Part shown: positions 1-8,366 of the stretch, piece by piece
How positions within the stretch are numbered: the first letter of the stretch is position 1
How the letters are laid out: each line of letters begins with the position of its first letter
Assembly (NCBI GenBank): GCA_964571235.1
Contig: CAZNAI010000003.1
Location: 372,001-436,000 of the forward strand
Direction: 5' to 3'
Length of the DNA: 64,000 bases
Origin: JACRAV01 sp964571235
Lineage (GTDB): Bacteria > Zixibacteria > MSB-5A5 > GN15 > FEB-12
Program-made: the position numbers and the translations under genes
The notes under the pieces: model-generated
The model's database searches: none
The model's input: only the letters and a program-made list of their open reading frames with translations
What the model was told of the DNA's origin: nothing

Positions 1-317
1 TAAGAAGCAATCGCCTCGATACGAAGACGCATAGACTCAAAGAGCGGTCCTGTCGTCTCGGTACGAATGTAGCGAATACGAAGCGAATACGCCTCAAATG
101 TATCGGGGTCGAGCAGACGGATCTGGGCATGCGGATTTTCCATCACATTGCGTTTACTCTTGTTGAAGAACTGATACGACAGGGCAATGTGTGTGGAATC
201 GACATAGTCGACATGACTCAATATCGCCGCATTTGGCATGCCGTCTTTGGAGCAAGTAAACAGCCAGGCCGGAATAAGCCCCTGAAAACAGGCGGCCAGA
301 CTCTCAAGCGCGATCAT
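1..317 (-). CDS. FMN split-barrel (pyridoxamine 5'-phosphate oxidase-like) protein, partial, cut by window edge
   Basis: An open frame on the minus strand starts at ATG 317 and runs off the left edge after 105 residues. It begins MIALESLAACFQGLIPAWLF and contains DGMPNAAILSHVDYV and a later SYQFFNKSKRN segment, as I recall from PNPOx-like FMN-binding proteins that carry a GAF or regulatory domain further on. Its start codon overlaps the stop of the gene before it (ATGA at 317-314), so the two are almost certainly translated from one message. The rest of the protein is outside the window, so its full domain make-up and substrate are unknown. The family assignment is by remembered similarity. 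Confidence 0.7.
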   Translation of the reverse strand, partial: MIALESLAACFQGLIPAWLFTCSKDGMPNAAILSHVDYVDSTHIALSYQFFNKSKRNVMENPHAQIRLLDPDTFEAYSLRIRYIRTETTGPLFESMRLRIEAIAS

Positions 318-787
318 TTGAGCGGTTCCCCTGCGCCCGGTCCGGGCGTCTGTTCAAACAGTTGTAAAACCCGTACTTCCAGTTCAACTGCCGGCCAGAA
401 TTCCCAGAGTTCGTTCATAATTCTCGGCACGCCGAAACTTTCCAGATCGGCCCGAAACGAATCCAATTGACCGGCAATAATCCGCTTTGTCGATACCGGC
501 GCTTTACGCGAGCGAACAAACGTCCCTTTGACTTGACAAGCCCGATGGGTTGACGGCAGTTCGAGCAACACGGCGATTTCAGTGTGTTGCTTCAAATTCT
601 TAAGCAGGGGTTTCACTGCCTCTTCCTGCAAGTAGACCGTGATATGCTCTCGATCGGGATGCACCCGTGCCGCCCAGCCGATAGATCCTTCAGGCACGAG
701 CGCTCGGTTTCGGGTCGCGACATGAACCGAAAGTCCCGACTCTATGAACAGTGCAAGCTCTTCTGAGATAGGGGGATGCGTACTCAC
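314..787 (-). CDS. Pyridoxamine 5'-phosphate oxidase-like FMN-binding protein
   Basis: A small split-barrel protein of about 157 residues. It has the layout of PNPOx-like proteins: an N-terminal ISEELALFIESGLSVHVATR strand pair, a central HITVYLQEEAVKPLL segment, and a Trp-containing tail. I chose GTG 787 because the residues encoded upstream, back to ATG 865, look unlike coding sequence; neither start has a clear Shine-Dalgarno site. It is followed with a 4-base overlap by a second split-barrel gene, so the pair probably works together, perhaps as a flavin- or F420-type redox pair. The substrate cannot be told from sequence. The cytochrome gene at 915 is divergent, and 788-914 must hold both promoters. 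Confidence 0.6.
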   Translation of the reverse strand: MSTHPPISEELALFIESGLSVHVATRNRALVPEGSIGWAARVHPDREHITVYLQEEAVKPLLKNLKQHTEIAVLLELPSTHRACQVKGTFVRSRKAPVSTKRIIAGQLDSFRADLESFGVPRIMNELWEFWPAVELEVRVLQLFEQTPGPGAGEPLK

Positions 788-914
788 TCCACAAATATAG
801 GAAAAGTTTAGGAAATGTGTAGGGATAAATGAGGTACCCCTATTCCGAATAACTGCGTAATTCATGGCGTGTAACGAAACAACGCAAGCAGGTCAAAACC
901 CTAAGGAGAAACAG

Positions 915-1493
915 ATGAAGAATCGAACGATGACAAGCCTGACTATCGGAGCGGTATTGAGCATCGCGGCCGTGGCCCTCATGGTAGAACTTTCACCAGC
1001 CGGCAACAGCGGATCGGAGAAACAACTTCTGGAGCGGGGGAAATACCTCGTGAACATCATGGTCTGTAACGATTGCCACACGCCCTTCAAGATGGGTCCC
1101 AAAGGGCCGGAGCCTGATATGAGCCGGGAACTGTCGGGTCATCCGCAGGATTTGGTCATGCCGCCCGTTCCGCAGATGGGCAACGGTCCCTGGGTCTGGG
1201 CTGGCGCCGGCACCAACACCGCTTTCGGTGGCCCGTGGGGAACGAGCTTCACCGCTAACCTCACACCCGATCCCGAAACCGGACTCGGCAAGTGGACAGA
1301 AGAGACTTTCTTTCAAGCGATTCGCACAGGTAGGCACGAAGGTCAGGGGCGTCCGATTCTCCCACCCATGCCCTGGCCGCAGTTCCGCAACGCTAGTGAC
1401 GAAGACCTGAAAGCTGTCTTCGCCTACTTGCGATCAATCAAACCGATCAAGAACCGTGTGCCACTCCCGGTTGAACCTGTCGGGGCCCACTAA
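915..1493 (+). CDS. Secreted monoheme cytochrome c
   Basis: A 192-residue periplasmic c-type cytochrome. ATG 915 is chosen because AAGGAG lies at 903-908 and the protein then opens with a basic start and a hydrophobic signal segment (SLTIGAVLSIAAVALMVELS). A single heme site, CNDCH, follows early, and an axial-Met candidate lies in the LPPMPWPQF segment near the end. The C-terminal DEDLKAVFAYLRSIKPIKNR is the usual last helix of class I cytochrome c. The next gene begins one base after its stop and also encodes a heme protein, so the two are likely a small electron-transfer operon. The partner enzyme is unknown. Confidence 0.85.
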   Translation: MKNRTMTSLTIGAVLSIAAVALMVELSPAGNSGSEKQLLERGKYLVNIMVCNDCHTPFKMGPKGPEPDMSRELSGHPQDLVMPPVPQMGNGPWVWAGAGTNTAFGGPWGTSFTANLTPDPETGLGKWTEETFFQAIRTGRHEGQGRPILPPMPWPQFRNASDEDLKAVFAYLRSIKPIKNRVPLPVEPVGAH

Positions 1494-1494
1494 C

Positions 1495-2613
1495 ATGATC
1501 AATCTGTCACAAATCTGGTCGAGGCGACCCAATCACGGGTCGCCTCACTGGCTCCACACTACGAGGATAATCCTCGGTTGTGGTGCGGTAGTCCTAGCGT
1601 TACTGGCTGGTGGTTGTCTGACTACTGAACAGCCGAAAAGTCCGTCGTCGCCGGTGAGTGAGTACAATCCTCCGCAACGGCTATCGCAAACCGGCCTGTA
1701 TGACCAGCGCGGACAGGTCGACAGTCGCAATCAATACTTCTCTCCACAGTATCCACTCTGGACCGACGGCGCCGCAAAGTCGCGATGGATTTATCTCCCG
1801 GAAGGGACACAGATTGATATTTCCAATATTGATATCTGGAAATTCCCTGTCGGTACAAAACTCTGGAAAGAATTTTCGTTCGGCGGTCGCAAGGCCGAAA
1901 CCCGTATGATCTGGAAAGCGGCCGAGGACAATTGGGTATTCGCGTCGTATCTCTGGGATTCAGCACAATCCGATGCCGAGCTTGCCCCCTCAGAAGGAAT
2001 ACCGGATGCCGTCAACATCGCTAACGGAAAAAGTCACTCAATTCCGGGCGTAAACGATTGCCGCTCCTGTCATCAATCTACACCCGCAGTGGTTCTCGGA
2101 TTTACCGCTCTGCAACTGTCCGACGACCGCGACCCACTGGCGCCGCATCAGGATTCCGCGCGGCTCGATATGGTGACATTGAAGAAACTGCTGGAAGAAA
2201 ACCGGCTCAATCCGGCGCGTCCTGACTTGATCACCAAACCTCCCCGCATTCGTGCCGAGAATCCAGCCGCGCGAGCGGCAATTGGATATCTTTCCGCCAA
2301 CTGCGGCAGTTGTCACAACAGCACCGGCCCTCTCGCGCGTTTGGGAATCAATATGCTACACAATGTCGCGGCATCCGAGACCGATCCCGAACCTGCTATG
2401 ACAACTCTTTTGAATTCCCGCGGACGCTTTGCGATTCCGAATATTCCACCAGACAGCACGCGCTTCATTCAAGCCGGAAAGCCTAACCATAGCGCTGTCA
2501 TCTATCGTATGAGATCTCGCCGCCCATCCTCGCAAATGCCGCCCCTCGGAACTGTGCTCGTTGACAGCGTCGCGGTAGAATTGATCGAGGCGTGGATCAA
2601 GAATCTCGAGTAG
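1495..2613 (+). CDS. Diheme c-type cytochrome lipoprotein (SO2930-like)
   Basis: A 372-residue lipoprotein. The N-terminus has a hydrophobic stretch ending in a lipobox (LLAGGC), so the mature protein should be lipid-anchored in the periplasm. Two heme-binding sites are visible: CRSCH near the middle and CGSCH about 80 residues later. The order YPLWTDGAAKSRWIYLPEG, then the two hemes, then MPPLG near the C-terminus resembles the SO2930 type of diheme cytochrome. It starts one base after the previous cytochrome gene. Its TAG stop at 2611-2613 lies inside a hairpin repeat (2610-2660), suggesting the repeat landed at or in the original gene end. Function beyond electron transfer is not known. 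Confidence 0.75.
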   Translation: MINLSQIWSRRPNHGSPHWLHTTRIILGCGAVVLALLAGGCLTTEQPKSPSSPVSEYNPPQRLSQTGLYDQRGQVDSRNQYFSPQYPLWTDGAAKSRWIYLPEGTQIDISNIDIWKFPVGTKLWKEFSFGGRKAETRMIWKAAEDNWVFASYLWDSAQSDAELAPSEGIPDAVNIANGKSHSIPGVNDCRSCHQSTPAVVLGFTALQLSDDRDPLAPHQDSARLDMVTLKKLLEENRLNPARPDLITKPPRIRAENPAARAAIGYLSANCGSCHNSTGPLARLGINMLHNVAASETDPEPAMTTLLNSRGRFAIPNIPPDSTRFIQAGKPNHSAVIYRMRSRRPSSQMPPLGTVLVDSVAVELIEAWIKNLE

Positions 2614-2660
2614 GTCGGATTGGCCAGCCCCGCCTCTCGGCGTGCAAACTACCCGACATC
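2610..2660. repeat. Hairpin repeat, family A (GTAGGTCGG...CCCGACATC)
   Basis: One copy of the dispersed element that begins GTAGGTCGG and ends ACCCGACATC. The TAG of its left end is the stop codon of the upstream cytochrome gene. This copy is less regular inside than those at 6038 and 8207. Confidence 0.65.
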
Positions 2661-2776
2661 CTCTCTTGTTCGCCTCAGTAACCTGGTTAGTAATCAACTC
2701 GTACGGCGTGTCCCTCTTAGAACCCACCATCTTTTCCTTGTACTTGAATTGGTAGCCGGTCGCTCCGCGGTCGGTG

Positions 2777-2811
2777 CCTTGGAAACCCAACCTTTAGGTT
2801 GGGCTCTTGAT
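2777..2811. repeat. Hairpin repeat, family C (CCTTGG..CCCAACC/GGTTGGG)
   Basis: Stem CCCAACC, loop TTTA, stem GGTTGGG, preceded by CCTTGGAAA and followed by CTCTTG. The same element recurs at 12559 and 15858 with loop TTGA or TTTA. It is unrelated to the adjacent GTCATTCCTGC element. Confidence 0.7.
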
Positions 2812-2813
2812 TG

Positions 2814-2843
2814 TCATTCCTGCGAAAGCAGGAATCCATCTTG
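2814..2843. repeat. Short palindromic repeat (CATTCCTGC gaaa GCAGGAATCC type)
   Basis: Perfect stem TTCCTGC/GCAGGAA around a GAAA loop. This kind of GTCATTCCTGCGAAAGCAGG element is widespread between genes in many bacterial genomes. It lies directly against the family C repeat and just past the end of the convergent flavin reductase gene. Confidence 0.65.
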
Positions 2844-2846
2844 AGA

Positions 2847-3329
2847 TCACCCCAAATACCTCAACTTACAATTCGACGAACTCAATATCGCCCCGTCGCT
2901 GATCGAATCGCCGCCCACCACCTCGCCAATAAAAATCGTGTGATTGCCGGCCGTCACTCTATACACAATCAAACACTCGACATACGCCGATGCCCCGCTG
3001 ATTATCGGGTTTCCGTTAACTGGCGAGCCCGAGACATTCGCCGCTTTCAATTTCTCATACCCCGATTCCGCCGGACCATAAAACGTTCGCGCGACTGATT
3101 CCCCCTCGGCCGGAATCAGATTCACCACAAATGTCTGCTCGTTATTCAAAATGCGAGCCGACTGATGTTTGTTGTGAACCGCCACCGCGATCATCGGCGG
3201 CTCCGATGACACCTGCGACACCCAGCTTGCCGTAAATGCATTGCCGGCTTCCCCTTTTCCCATCGTGACAATGTACACGCCATACTCGAGTCGTTTCAAA
3301 ACCGCCAGCACATCTTTGTCAACCGTCAT
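2847..3329 (-). CDS. Flavin reductase-like domain protein (DIM6/NTAB type)
   Basis: A 160-residue flavin reductase-domain protein covering the whole split-barrel. The opening LKRLEYGVYIVTMGKGEAGN, then ASWVSQVSSEPPMIAVAVH, is the typical FMN-binding signature of this family, and the tail HTIFIGEVVGGDSISDG is the usual last strand pair. Such proteins use NAD(P)H to reduce free or bound FMN, or act as small flavin-binding redox proteins. It stands alone, convergent with the cytochrome pair and divergent from gyrA, so its partner is not evident. The space to gyrA (3330-3570) must hold both promoters; I could not pick out clear boxes there. Confidence 0.85.
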   Translation of the reverse strand: MTVDKDVLAVLKRLEYGVYIVTMGKGEAGNAFTASWVSQVSSEPPMIAVAVHNKHQSARILNNEQTFVVNLIPAEGESVARTFYGPAESGYEKLKAANVSGSPVNGNPIISGASAYVECLIVYRVTAGNHTIFIGEVVGGDSISDGAILSSSNCKLRYLG

Positions 3330-3570
3330 GCAAATTCCTTTCGGAGATGATCTCGGATTGGGACGAAATTAGGTCTGATTATAGACGTTTTCAGTCGATG
3401 TGTCAAACCGCCGTTTTGAGCATTCCAGATTCGCCCGTAACCGATTGCGATACAATACGATAAATGCGGTTCCGATGTGCCTTTTTTGTTGCCTCAATTC
3501 GCACACTTCCGTACCTTTACTCAGTAGTTTCTACACCGGAAAAAAGTTCTCTACATAAAGGGTTTTGCCC

Positions 3571-6000
3571 ATGTCTTTAGATCGCCAACGAATCGAGACG
3601 ATCCTCTTAGAAGAGGAAATGAAATCATCGTACCTCGATTATTCCATGTCGGTCATCACCAATCGCGCACTGCCGGACACCCGCGACGGCCTCAAGCCGT
3701 CCAACCGCCGCATTCTTGTCGCGATGAACGATTTAAATCTCTCGCCCGGACGGCCACATCGTAAATGCGCGAAAATTTGCGGTGACACTTCGGGAAATTA
3801 TCACCCGCACGGCGAACAAGTTGTCTACCCGACCTTGGTTCGCATGGCGCAGGATTTCAACATGCGCTATCCGCTGATCGAGGGACAAGGCAACTTTGGA
3901 TCGATCGACGGCGACGATGCCGCGGCGATGCGCTACACCGAAGCGCGTTTGTCTCCGGTGGCGATGGAAGTCATTGCCGATCTGGAAAAAGAAACTGTCG
4001 ATTTCATGCCCAACTACGACGGCACTTTGCAAGAGCCGAAAGTTCTCCCCGGCAAATTTCCAAATCTGATCTGTAACGGCACCAGCGGTATCGCGGTCGG
4101 CATGGCGACCAGTATTCCGCCACACAATCTCAAAGAAATTGCGTCAGCAATTGTGCGCGTGATCGAAGATCCGGAATGCACAAATCAGGATTTGCTTGAA
4201 CTAGTTCCCGGACCCGATTTTCCAACCGGCGGCATCATCAACGGCCGCAACGGCATCATGCAGGCCTACACCACCGGACGCGGACACCTTTTGGTTCGCG
4301 CCAAAGCAGTGGTTGAACATATGCGCAACGGCAAGGAAGCGATTGTCGTCAACGAAATCCCGTACCAGGTCAACAAATCCAACTTAATCGAAAAAATCGC
4401 CGACCTGGTGCGCGACAAACGAATCGAAGGAATCTCCGACCTGCGCGACGAATCCGATCGCGACGGCATGCGCATAGTCATCGAACTCAAGCGCGACGCC
4501 CAGACCGATATCGTGCTCAATCAGCTTTTCGCCCACACCACCATGCAGGTGACATTCTCAGTCATCATGCTTGGTCTTGACAAAGGTGTGCCAAAACTGA
4601 TGACCCTCAAACAACTGATCGAGGTCTTCATCGAGCACCGTCATGAAGTAGTTGTCCGCCGCACCCAATTCGAACTGCGCAAGGCCGAAGAGCGGGCGCA
4701 CATTCTCGAAGGGTACCGGATCGCTCTTGATAATATCGACGCCGTCATTGCGCTGATCAAGAAGTCCAAAGACACGCCTACCGCCCGCGAAGGCCTCATG
4801 AAGACCTTCAAACTCTCCGAACGCCAAGCCACTGCTATTCTCGAAATGCGCCTCCAGCGCCTCACCGGCCTTGAGCGACAGAAAATCGAAGACGAGTATC
4901 GCGAATTGATCCGCAAGATCGAAGAATACAAATCAATCCTCGCCTCGCGTCAGCTTCGTATGGAGATCATCAAAAACGAAACCCTCGAGATCGCCGAAAA
5001 ATATGGCGACGACCGCCGGACCGAAATTCAGGACGCGGCCGAAGAACTGACGATCGAAGACCTGATCGCCGAAGAAGAAATGGTCATCACCATTTCGCAC
5101 CTTGGGTATGTCAAGCGCCTCTCGGTCTCCCAGTACCGCAAGCAACAGCGCGGCGGCAAGGGTGTGATCGGCATCGAAACCAAAGAAGAAGATTTCGCCG
5201 AGCATCTCTTTGTCGCGTCAACCCACGACTATATGCTCTTTTTCTCAAACCTCGGGCGCTGTTACTGGGTGAAAGTCCACGAAATTCCCGTGGGCGGCAA
5301 ACTGGCTAAAGGAAAACCGATCGTAAATCTCTGCCAGATGAGCAAGGAAGAACACGTCACCGCCTTTGTGCGGGCGCGCGAATTCCCGGCCGACAAGTAT
5401 GTCGTGATGGCCACCCGCAAGGGCATCATCAAAAAGACCTCCCTCGACGCCTTCTCAAATCCGCGCAAAGCCGGCGTGAATGCGATGGATATTTCCGAGA
5501 AAGAAGACGAACTGATCGAAGCTCAGATCACCGATGGCTCCTTCGAGGTTGTCCTCGCCACCCGTCAGGGCATGGCAATCCGATTCCCCGAAGAAAAAGT
5601 CCGTTCAATGGGCCGCGCCGCCTACGGCGTTAAGGGAATCGAACTCGAAGAAGGCGACTATGTCATCGGCATGGTGGTGGTCAAGCGCGACAGCACGCTA
5701 TTGGTCGTTACCGAAAACGGCTACGGCAAGCGAACTTCAATCGACGACTACCGGATGACTAACCGTGGCGGCAAGGGTGTGATCAATGTGAAAACGACCG
5801 ACCGCAACGGCGAGGTGGTCTCGATCAAAGAAGTGCTTGATCAGGACGAACTGATTCTGATCACGAAGAACGGCATCGCCAACCGCCAGGCCGTGAAAGA
5901 TATCTCCGTCATCGGCCGCAACACGCAGGGCGTCCGCCTGATCAACCTGAAAAACGGCGACGTCGTCACCGATGTCGCCCGGGTGGTATCAGAAGAGTAG
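3571..6000 (+). CDS. gyrA: DNA gyrase subunit A
   Basis: Breaks and rejoins DNA in the A2B2 gyrase that introduces negative supercoils. ATG 3571 is preferred (AAAGGG upstream), giving 809 residues numbered like E. coli GyrA. The catalytic tyrosine is Tyr122 in RYTEARL. The C-terminal pinwheel carries a GyrA box (QQRGGKG), which separates it from ParC. The quinolone pocket is unusual: the segment is HPHGEQVVYPT, so the positions matching E. coli Ser83 and Asp87 are Gln83 and Pro87. Similar residues are, as I recall, native to some other phyla. gyrB is not in the window. Hairpin repeats follow directly after the stop. Confidence 0.97.
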   Translation: MSLDRQRIETILLEEEMKSSYLDYSMSVITNRALPDTRDGLKPSNRRILVAMNDLNLSPGRPHRKCAKICGDTSGNYHPHGEQVVYPTLVRMAQDFNMRYPLIEGQGNFGSIDGDDAAAMRYTEARLSPVAMEVIADLEKETVDFMPNYDGTLQEPKVLPGKFPNLICNGTSGIAVGMATSIPPHNLKEIASAIVRVIEDPECTNQDLLELVPGPDFPTGGIINGRNGIMQAYTTGRGHLLVRAKAVVEHMRNGKEAIVVNEIPYQVNKSNLIEKIADLVRDKRIEGISDLRDESDRDGMRIVIELKRDAQTDIVLNQLFAHTTMQVTFSVIMLGLDKGVPKLMTLKQLIEVFIEHRHEVVVRRTQFELRKAEERAHILEGYRIALDNIDAVIALIKKSKDTPTAREGLMKTFKLSERQATAILEMRLQRLTGLERQKIEDEYRELIRKIEEYKSILASRQLRMEIIKNETLEIAEKYGDDRRTEIQDAAEELTIEDLIAEEEMVITISHLGYVKRLSVSQYRKQQRGGKGVIGIETKEEDFAEHLFVASTHDYMLFFSNLGRCYWVKVHEIPVGGKLAKGKPIVNLCQMSKEEHVTAFVRAREFPADKYVVMATRKGIIKKTSLDAFSNPRKAGVNAMDISEKEDELIEAQITDGSFEVVLATRQGMAIRFPEEKVRSMGRAAYGVKGIELEEGDYVIGMVVVKRDSTLLVVTENGYGKRTSIDDYRMTNRGGKGVINVKTTDRNGEVVSIKEVLDQDELILITKNGIANRQAVKDISVIGRNTQGVRLINLKNGDVVTDVARVVSEE

Positions 6001-6006
6001 AATTTC

Positions 6007-6034
6007 TGGGTGGCCCACCGCTTGCGGTGGGTCG
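6007..6034. repeat. Hairpin repeat after gyrA
   Basis: Perfect stem CCCACCG (6014-6020), loop CTTG, CGGTGGG (6025-6031). No T-run follows, so it is probably not a simple terminator. It is the first of five hairpins set head to tail between gyrA and the transporter gene. Confidence 0.6.
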
Positions 6035-6037
6035 CTG

Positions 6038-6086
6038 GTAGGTCGGGTTGGCGAAATCCGCTTGCGGATTTCCGACTACCCGACAT
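6038..6086. repeat. Hairpin repeat, family A
   Basis: Ends GTAGGTCGGG and CCCGACAT pair as the outer stem (GTCGGGT/ACCCGAC). An inner stem GAAATCCG/CGGATTTC closes on a CTTG loop. It has the same ends as the copies at 8207 and 55584 but a different inner stem. Confidence 0.8.
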
Positions 6087-6097
6087 GTTGTCTTTGT

Positions 6098-6123
6098 GGC
6101 GTTAGGTGCCCTCACCTGACGCC
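6098..6123. repeat. Hairpin repeat (GGCGTTAGGTG/CACCTGACGCC)
   Basis: An 11-base-pair stem with one G-T pair around a CCCT loop. A related, less regular sequence (GGCGTCGGGCGTCCTCACTCGACGC) occurs near 12456-12480. Confidence 0.6.
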
Positions 6124-6128
6124 GATTC

Positions 6129-6160
6129 GTAGGTCGGGACCCTTGCGGCCCCGACATCTT
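6129..6160. repeat. Short hairpin repeat, family A (GTAGGTCG...CGACATCTT)
   Basis: GTAGGTCGGGACC, loop CTTGC, GGCCCCGACATCTT. Compare 12344 (stem GTCGAAACC) and 12754 (stem GTCGGGACC). The ends and the loop are kept while both arms of the stem change together. Confidence 0.75.
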
Positions 6161-6170
6161 GTTTTATATG

Positions 6171-6200
6171 TGCGTGGCGGACATTCCTGTCCGCCGCGCC
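6171..6200. repeat. Hairpin repeat, family B (TGCGTGGCGGACA/TGTCCGCC)
   Basis: Stem GGCGGACA (6176-6183), loop TTCC, TGTCCGCC (6188-6195), with TGCGT before and GCGCC after. Relatives lie at 12383, 12427, 12598 and 12717. Confidence 0.65.
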
Positions 6201-6278
6201 TTACGTCTGAACCCTCGCGGCCCCGCATCTACGCCTCCCTTGTAATCCCCCGCTTTTCCCCCCATATTCCCACCCATC

Positions 6279-7241
6279 ATGCTCGATTCCATCGCCCACA
6301 TCGGTGAAATCTCCGCCCTGGCGGCGGCCCTCTTTTGGTCCTTCACCGCAATTTTCTTCTCCGAAGCCGGCAAAAAAATCGGCTCGTACAAGGTCAACAA
6401 AATCCGCCTCTTGTTCGCCATCGCGATCTACATGCTCATCCTGACTTTCCGCACCGGCTCGCCAATTCCGCTTGGACTCAATTTCGCGCAAATCGCCTGG
6501 CTTTCGATCTCAGGAATCATCGGGCTGTCCATCGGCGACGCCTTCGGGTTCAAAGCGCTCGTCATGATCGGCCCTCGCCTGACGACTTTATTTTTCTGCG
6601 GTGTGCCGGTCGTCACCACTCTGATCGCCTGGATATTTTTGGGTGAGTCACTGCACATTGTCGATCTATTGGGCATCGCCGTCACCGTCGGTGGTGTTGC
6701 CTGGGTGGTGCTGGAGCGAGACTACGGCGGCAAAAACCCCCACGCCCTGCAAAGCGATCACCCCGACCACGGCTCCAAGTCAAAAGGATTTGCACTGGCG
6801 ATGGCGGCTTCACTCTGTCAGGCGCTCGGTCTTATCCTCTCGAAAAAAGGGATGATGTTTGCCGGCGGAACAGTCGACCCAATGCAGGCCTCACTCGTCC
6901 GCATGTTTGCCGGCGGCGGGAGTATCTGGCTTTATGCCATCGTGCGCGGCGATGCGGGGGAGACGCTCAAATCACTGCGCGAAGTCAAACCGATGATCTT
7001 AACTTTCTTTGGCGCCGTCTTCGGGCCGTTCCTCGGCGTCTGGTCGGCGCTCGTCGCACTGGCGCACACTTCGGCCGGAATCGCCGCCACGCTTAATTCC
7101 ACCGCGCCAATTCTCATCTTACCGACCGTGATGGTCTACTACAAAGAACATGTCTCGCTCCGGGCCGCCATCGGCGCACTCTTGGCAGTGGCCGGTGTGA
7201 CTCTCCTATTTTTGGGCGATGAAGTACTTGGACTACGATAA
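6279..7241 (+). CDS. DMT-superfamily (EamA) membrane transporter
   Basis: A 320-residue inner-membrane protein with about ten hydrophobic helices arranged as two EamA repeats. The first covers residues 10-150 (ISALAAALFWSFTAIFFSEA to WVVLERDYGG), and the second starts near residue 165 after a short charged loop. This is the layout of drug/metabolite transporters, which move small solutes; the substrate cannot be told. The next gene starts inside its last 23 bases, so the two are translationally coupled. The repeat cluster lies directly upstream, and no clear promoter was picked out within it. Confidence 0.85.
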   Translation: MLDSIAHIGEISALAAALFWSFTAIFFSEAGKKIGSYKVNKIRLLFAIAIYMLILTFRTGSPIPLGLNFAQIAWLSISGIIGLSIGDAFGFKALVMIGPRLTTLFFCGVPVVTTLIAWIFLGESLHIVDLLGIAVTVGGVAWVVLERDYGGKNPHALQSDHPDHGSKSKGFALAMAASLCQALGLILSKKGMMFAGGTVDPMQASLVRMFAGGGSIWLYAIVRGDAGETLKSLREVKPMILTFFGAVFGPFLGVWSALVALAHTSAGIAATLNSTAPILILPTVMVYYKEHVSLRAAIGALLAVAGVTLLFLGDEVLGLR

Positions 7242-8157
7242 GCACGACCAGATCGTGCGGCAGTATTTCGGATCGGACTTCTCCGCCCGCGCCGTCGGCT
7301 CAAATCGCAATCACGACTCGGGGTACATAGACATAGTCAGATTCTTCGGCAACGCGGCCGTTGACCCGTCGCACGTCTCCGTTCTTTACCAATCACAACC
7401 CTTCGCATTTTCCGATCCACTCATCGCCGAATTCGCGTCGCAGATTGAAGATCAAATGCGCACCGAGGGCCGCTTGTACTCGGGCGGCCCGCTCGTGATG
7501 AAACTGGTTTCTTCCGATTTTGAATCGCTCAATCCCACGCTCACAGTTCAACCCGCCACTTACGGCCAGCAAGCTGGCAGTTGCTTCGCACTCGACTATC
7601 CGCACGCGATCTTCAACGGGAGGGGAGTGACACTTCGTCGATACTGGAAATCCAAATATCCATCTCTGCGTGTGATCGACAACCCGCTGGCCATCTGTTT
7701 CGGTGTCTGCGGCTTTCTGATCACGCCTAACAGACGAATTCTCTGTCAACATCGCACCGGCAAACTGGCGTCACTCGAATCGAGTATTGGCACTTCAGTC
7801 GCTGGTTCAGTCGACTGGAAATTGGGATACAAGGCGCTTGCCGATCTAACTCACGCCGCCATGGCACAGGAAATTGCCGAAGAGCTTGGTTTGCGCGATG
7901 GCGAGTACAATGTCACACCGCTCGCGTATGCTCGCGAAATATACCGAGGCGAGAAACCGCAAATATTCTGTGTGATAGAGACACAATTAGGGGAGAGGGA
8001 ATTGACAAATCGCCTGAACGCCCTCAATCCCGATCATCACGAACACGACTCATTCGATTTTCTACCGTCACCGACAAATCGTTCCCTCGCCCCCACCGGT
8101 TTCAACCACGAAACACGCATGAACTATTTCTTATTGGACGAGTGGTTGGATTTGTAG
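7219..8157 (+). CDS. Nudix-like hydrolase domain protein
   Basis: A 312-residue cytoplasmic protein overlapping the transporter gene by 23 bases. The middle carries a degenerate Nudix box: AGSVDW, then 13 residues on, AMAQEIAEELGL. The family pattern is GX5EX7REUXEEXGU; here the REU arginine is Gln, while the EE pair is kept. Residues 1-150 have no family I recognise. Nudix enzymes cleave nucleoside diphosphates linked to another group, but with the altered box the activity is uncertain. The TAG stop at 8155-8157 is part of the repeat that begins at 8154, as also happens at 2611. Confidence 0.6.
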   Translation: MKYLDYDKHDQIVRQYFGSDFSARAVGSNRNHDSGYIDIVRFFGNAAVDPSHVSVLYQSQPFAFSDPLIAEFASQIEDQMRTEGRLYSGGPLVMKLVSSDFESLNPTLTVQPATYGQQAGSCFALDYPHAIFNGRGVTLRRYWKSKYPSLRVIDNPLAICFGVCGFLITPNRRILCQHRTGKLASLESSIGTSVAGSVDWKLGYKALADLTHAAMAQEIAEELGLRDGEYNVTPLAYAREIYRGEKPQIFCVIETQLGERELTNRLNALNPDHHEHDSFDFLPSPTNRSLAPTGFNHETRMNYFLLDEWLDL

Positions 8158-8181
8158 AGCGGGTCTGTCCTCGAACCCGCC
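8154..8181. repeat. Hairpin repeat (GTAGAGCGGGT...ACCCGCC)
   Basis: Stem GCGGGT/ACCCGC around CTGTCCTCGA. A near copy is at 15777 (GTAGGGCGGGTCCG...). Its left end supplies the stop codon of the Nudix-like gene. Confidence 0.7.
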
Positions 8182-8206
8182 ACCTTCGCTTGTTACGACT
8201 GCACGA

Positions 8207-8263
8207 GTAGGTCGGGTTGGCAAGGTCTCCGCGATAGCGGAGAACGCCGACTACCCGACATCT
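8207..8263. repeat. Hairpin repeat, family A, long form
   Basis: Begins GTAGGTCGGGTTGGC and ends ACCCGACATCTT. The inner stem TCTCCGC/GCGGAGA closes on GATA. The outer parts match the copy at 6038. Confidence 0.8.
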
Positions 8264-8293
8264 TCGGATTTGTTGAAAAGTCCCCAGCGCTGT

Positions 8294-8352
8294 CGTTGCG
8301 AGGAGCGACGTCATCCTGAGCCCGTCGAAGGACGGCGCGACGAAGCAATCTC
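8294..8352. repeat. Dispersed repeat (GTTGCGAGGAG...CGACGAAGCAATCTC)
   Basis: Member of a very common bacterial intergenic repeat with the ends TTGCGAGGAG and GACGAAGCAATCTC. A second, shorter copy is at 12516. Confidence 0.65.
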
Positions 8353-8366
8353 GTGCTTTCACAGTT

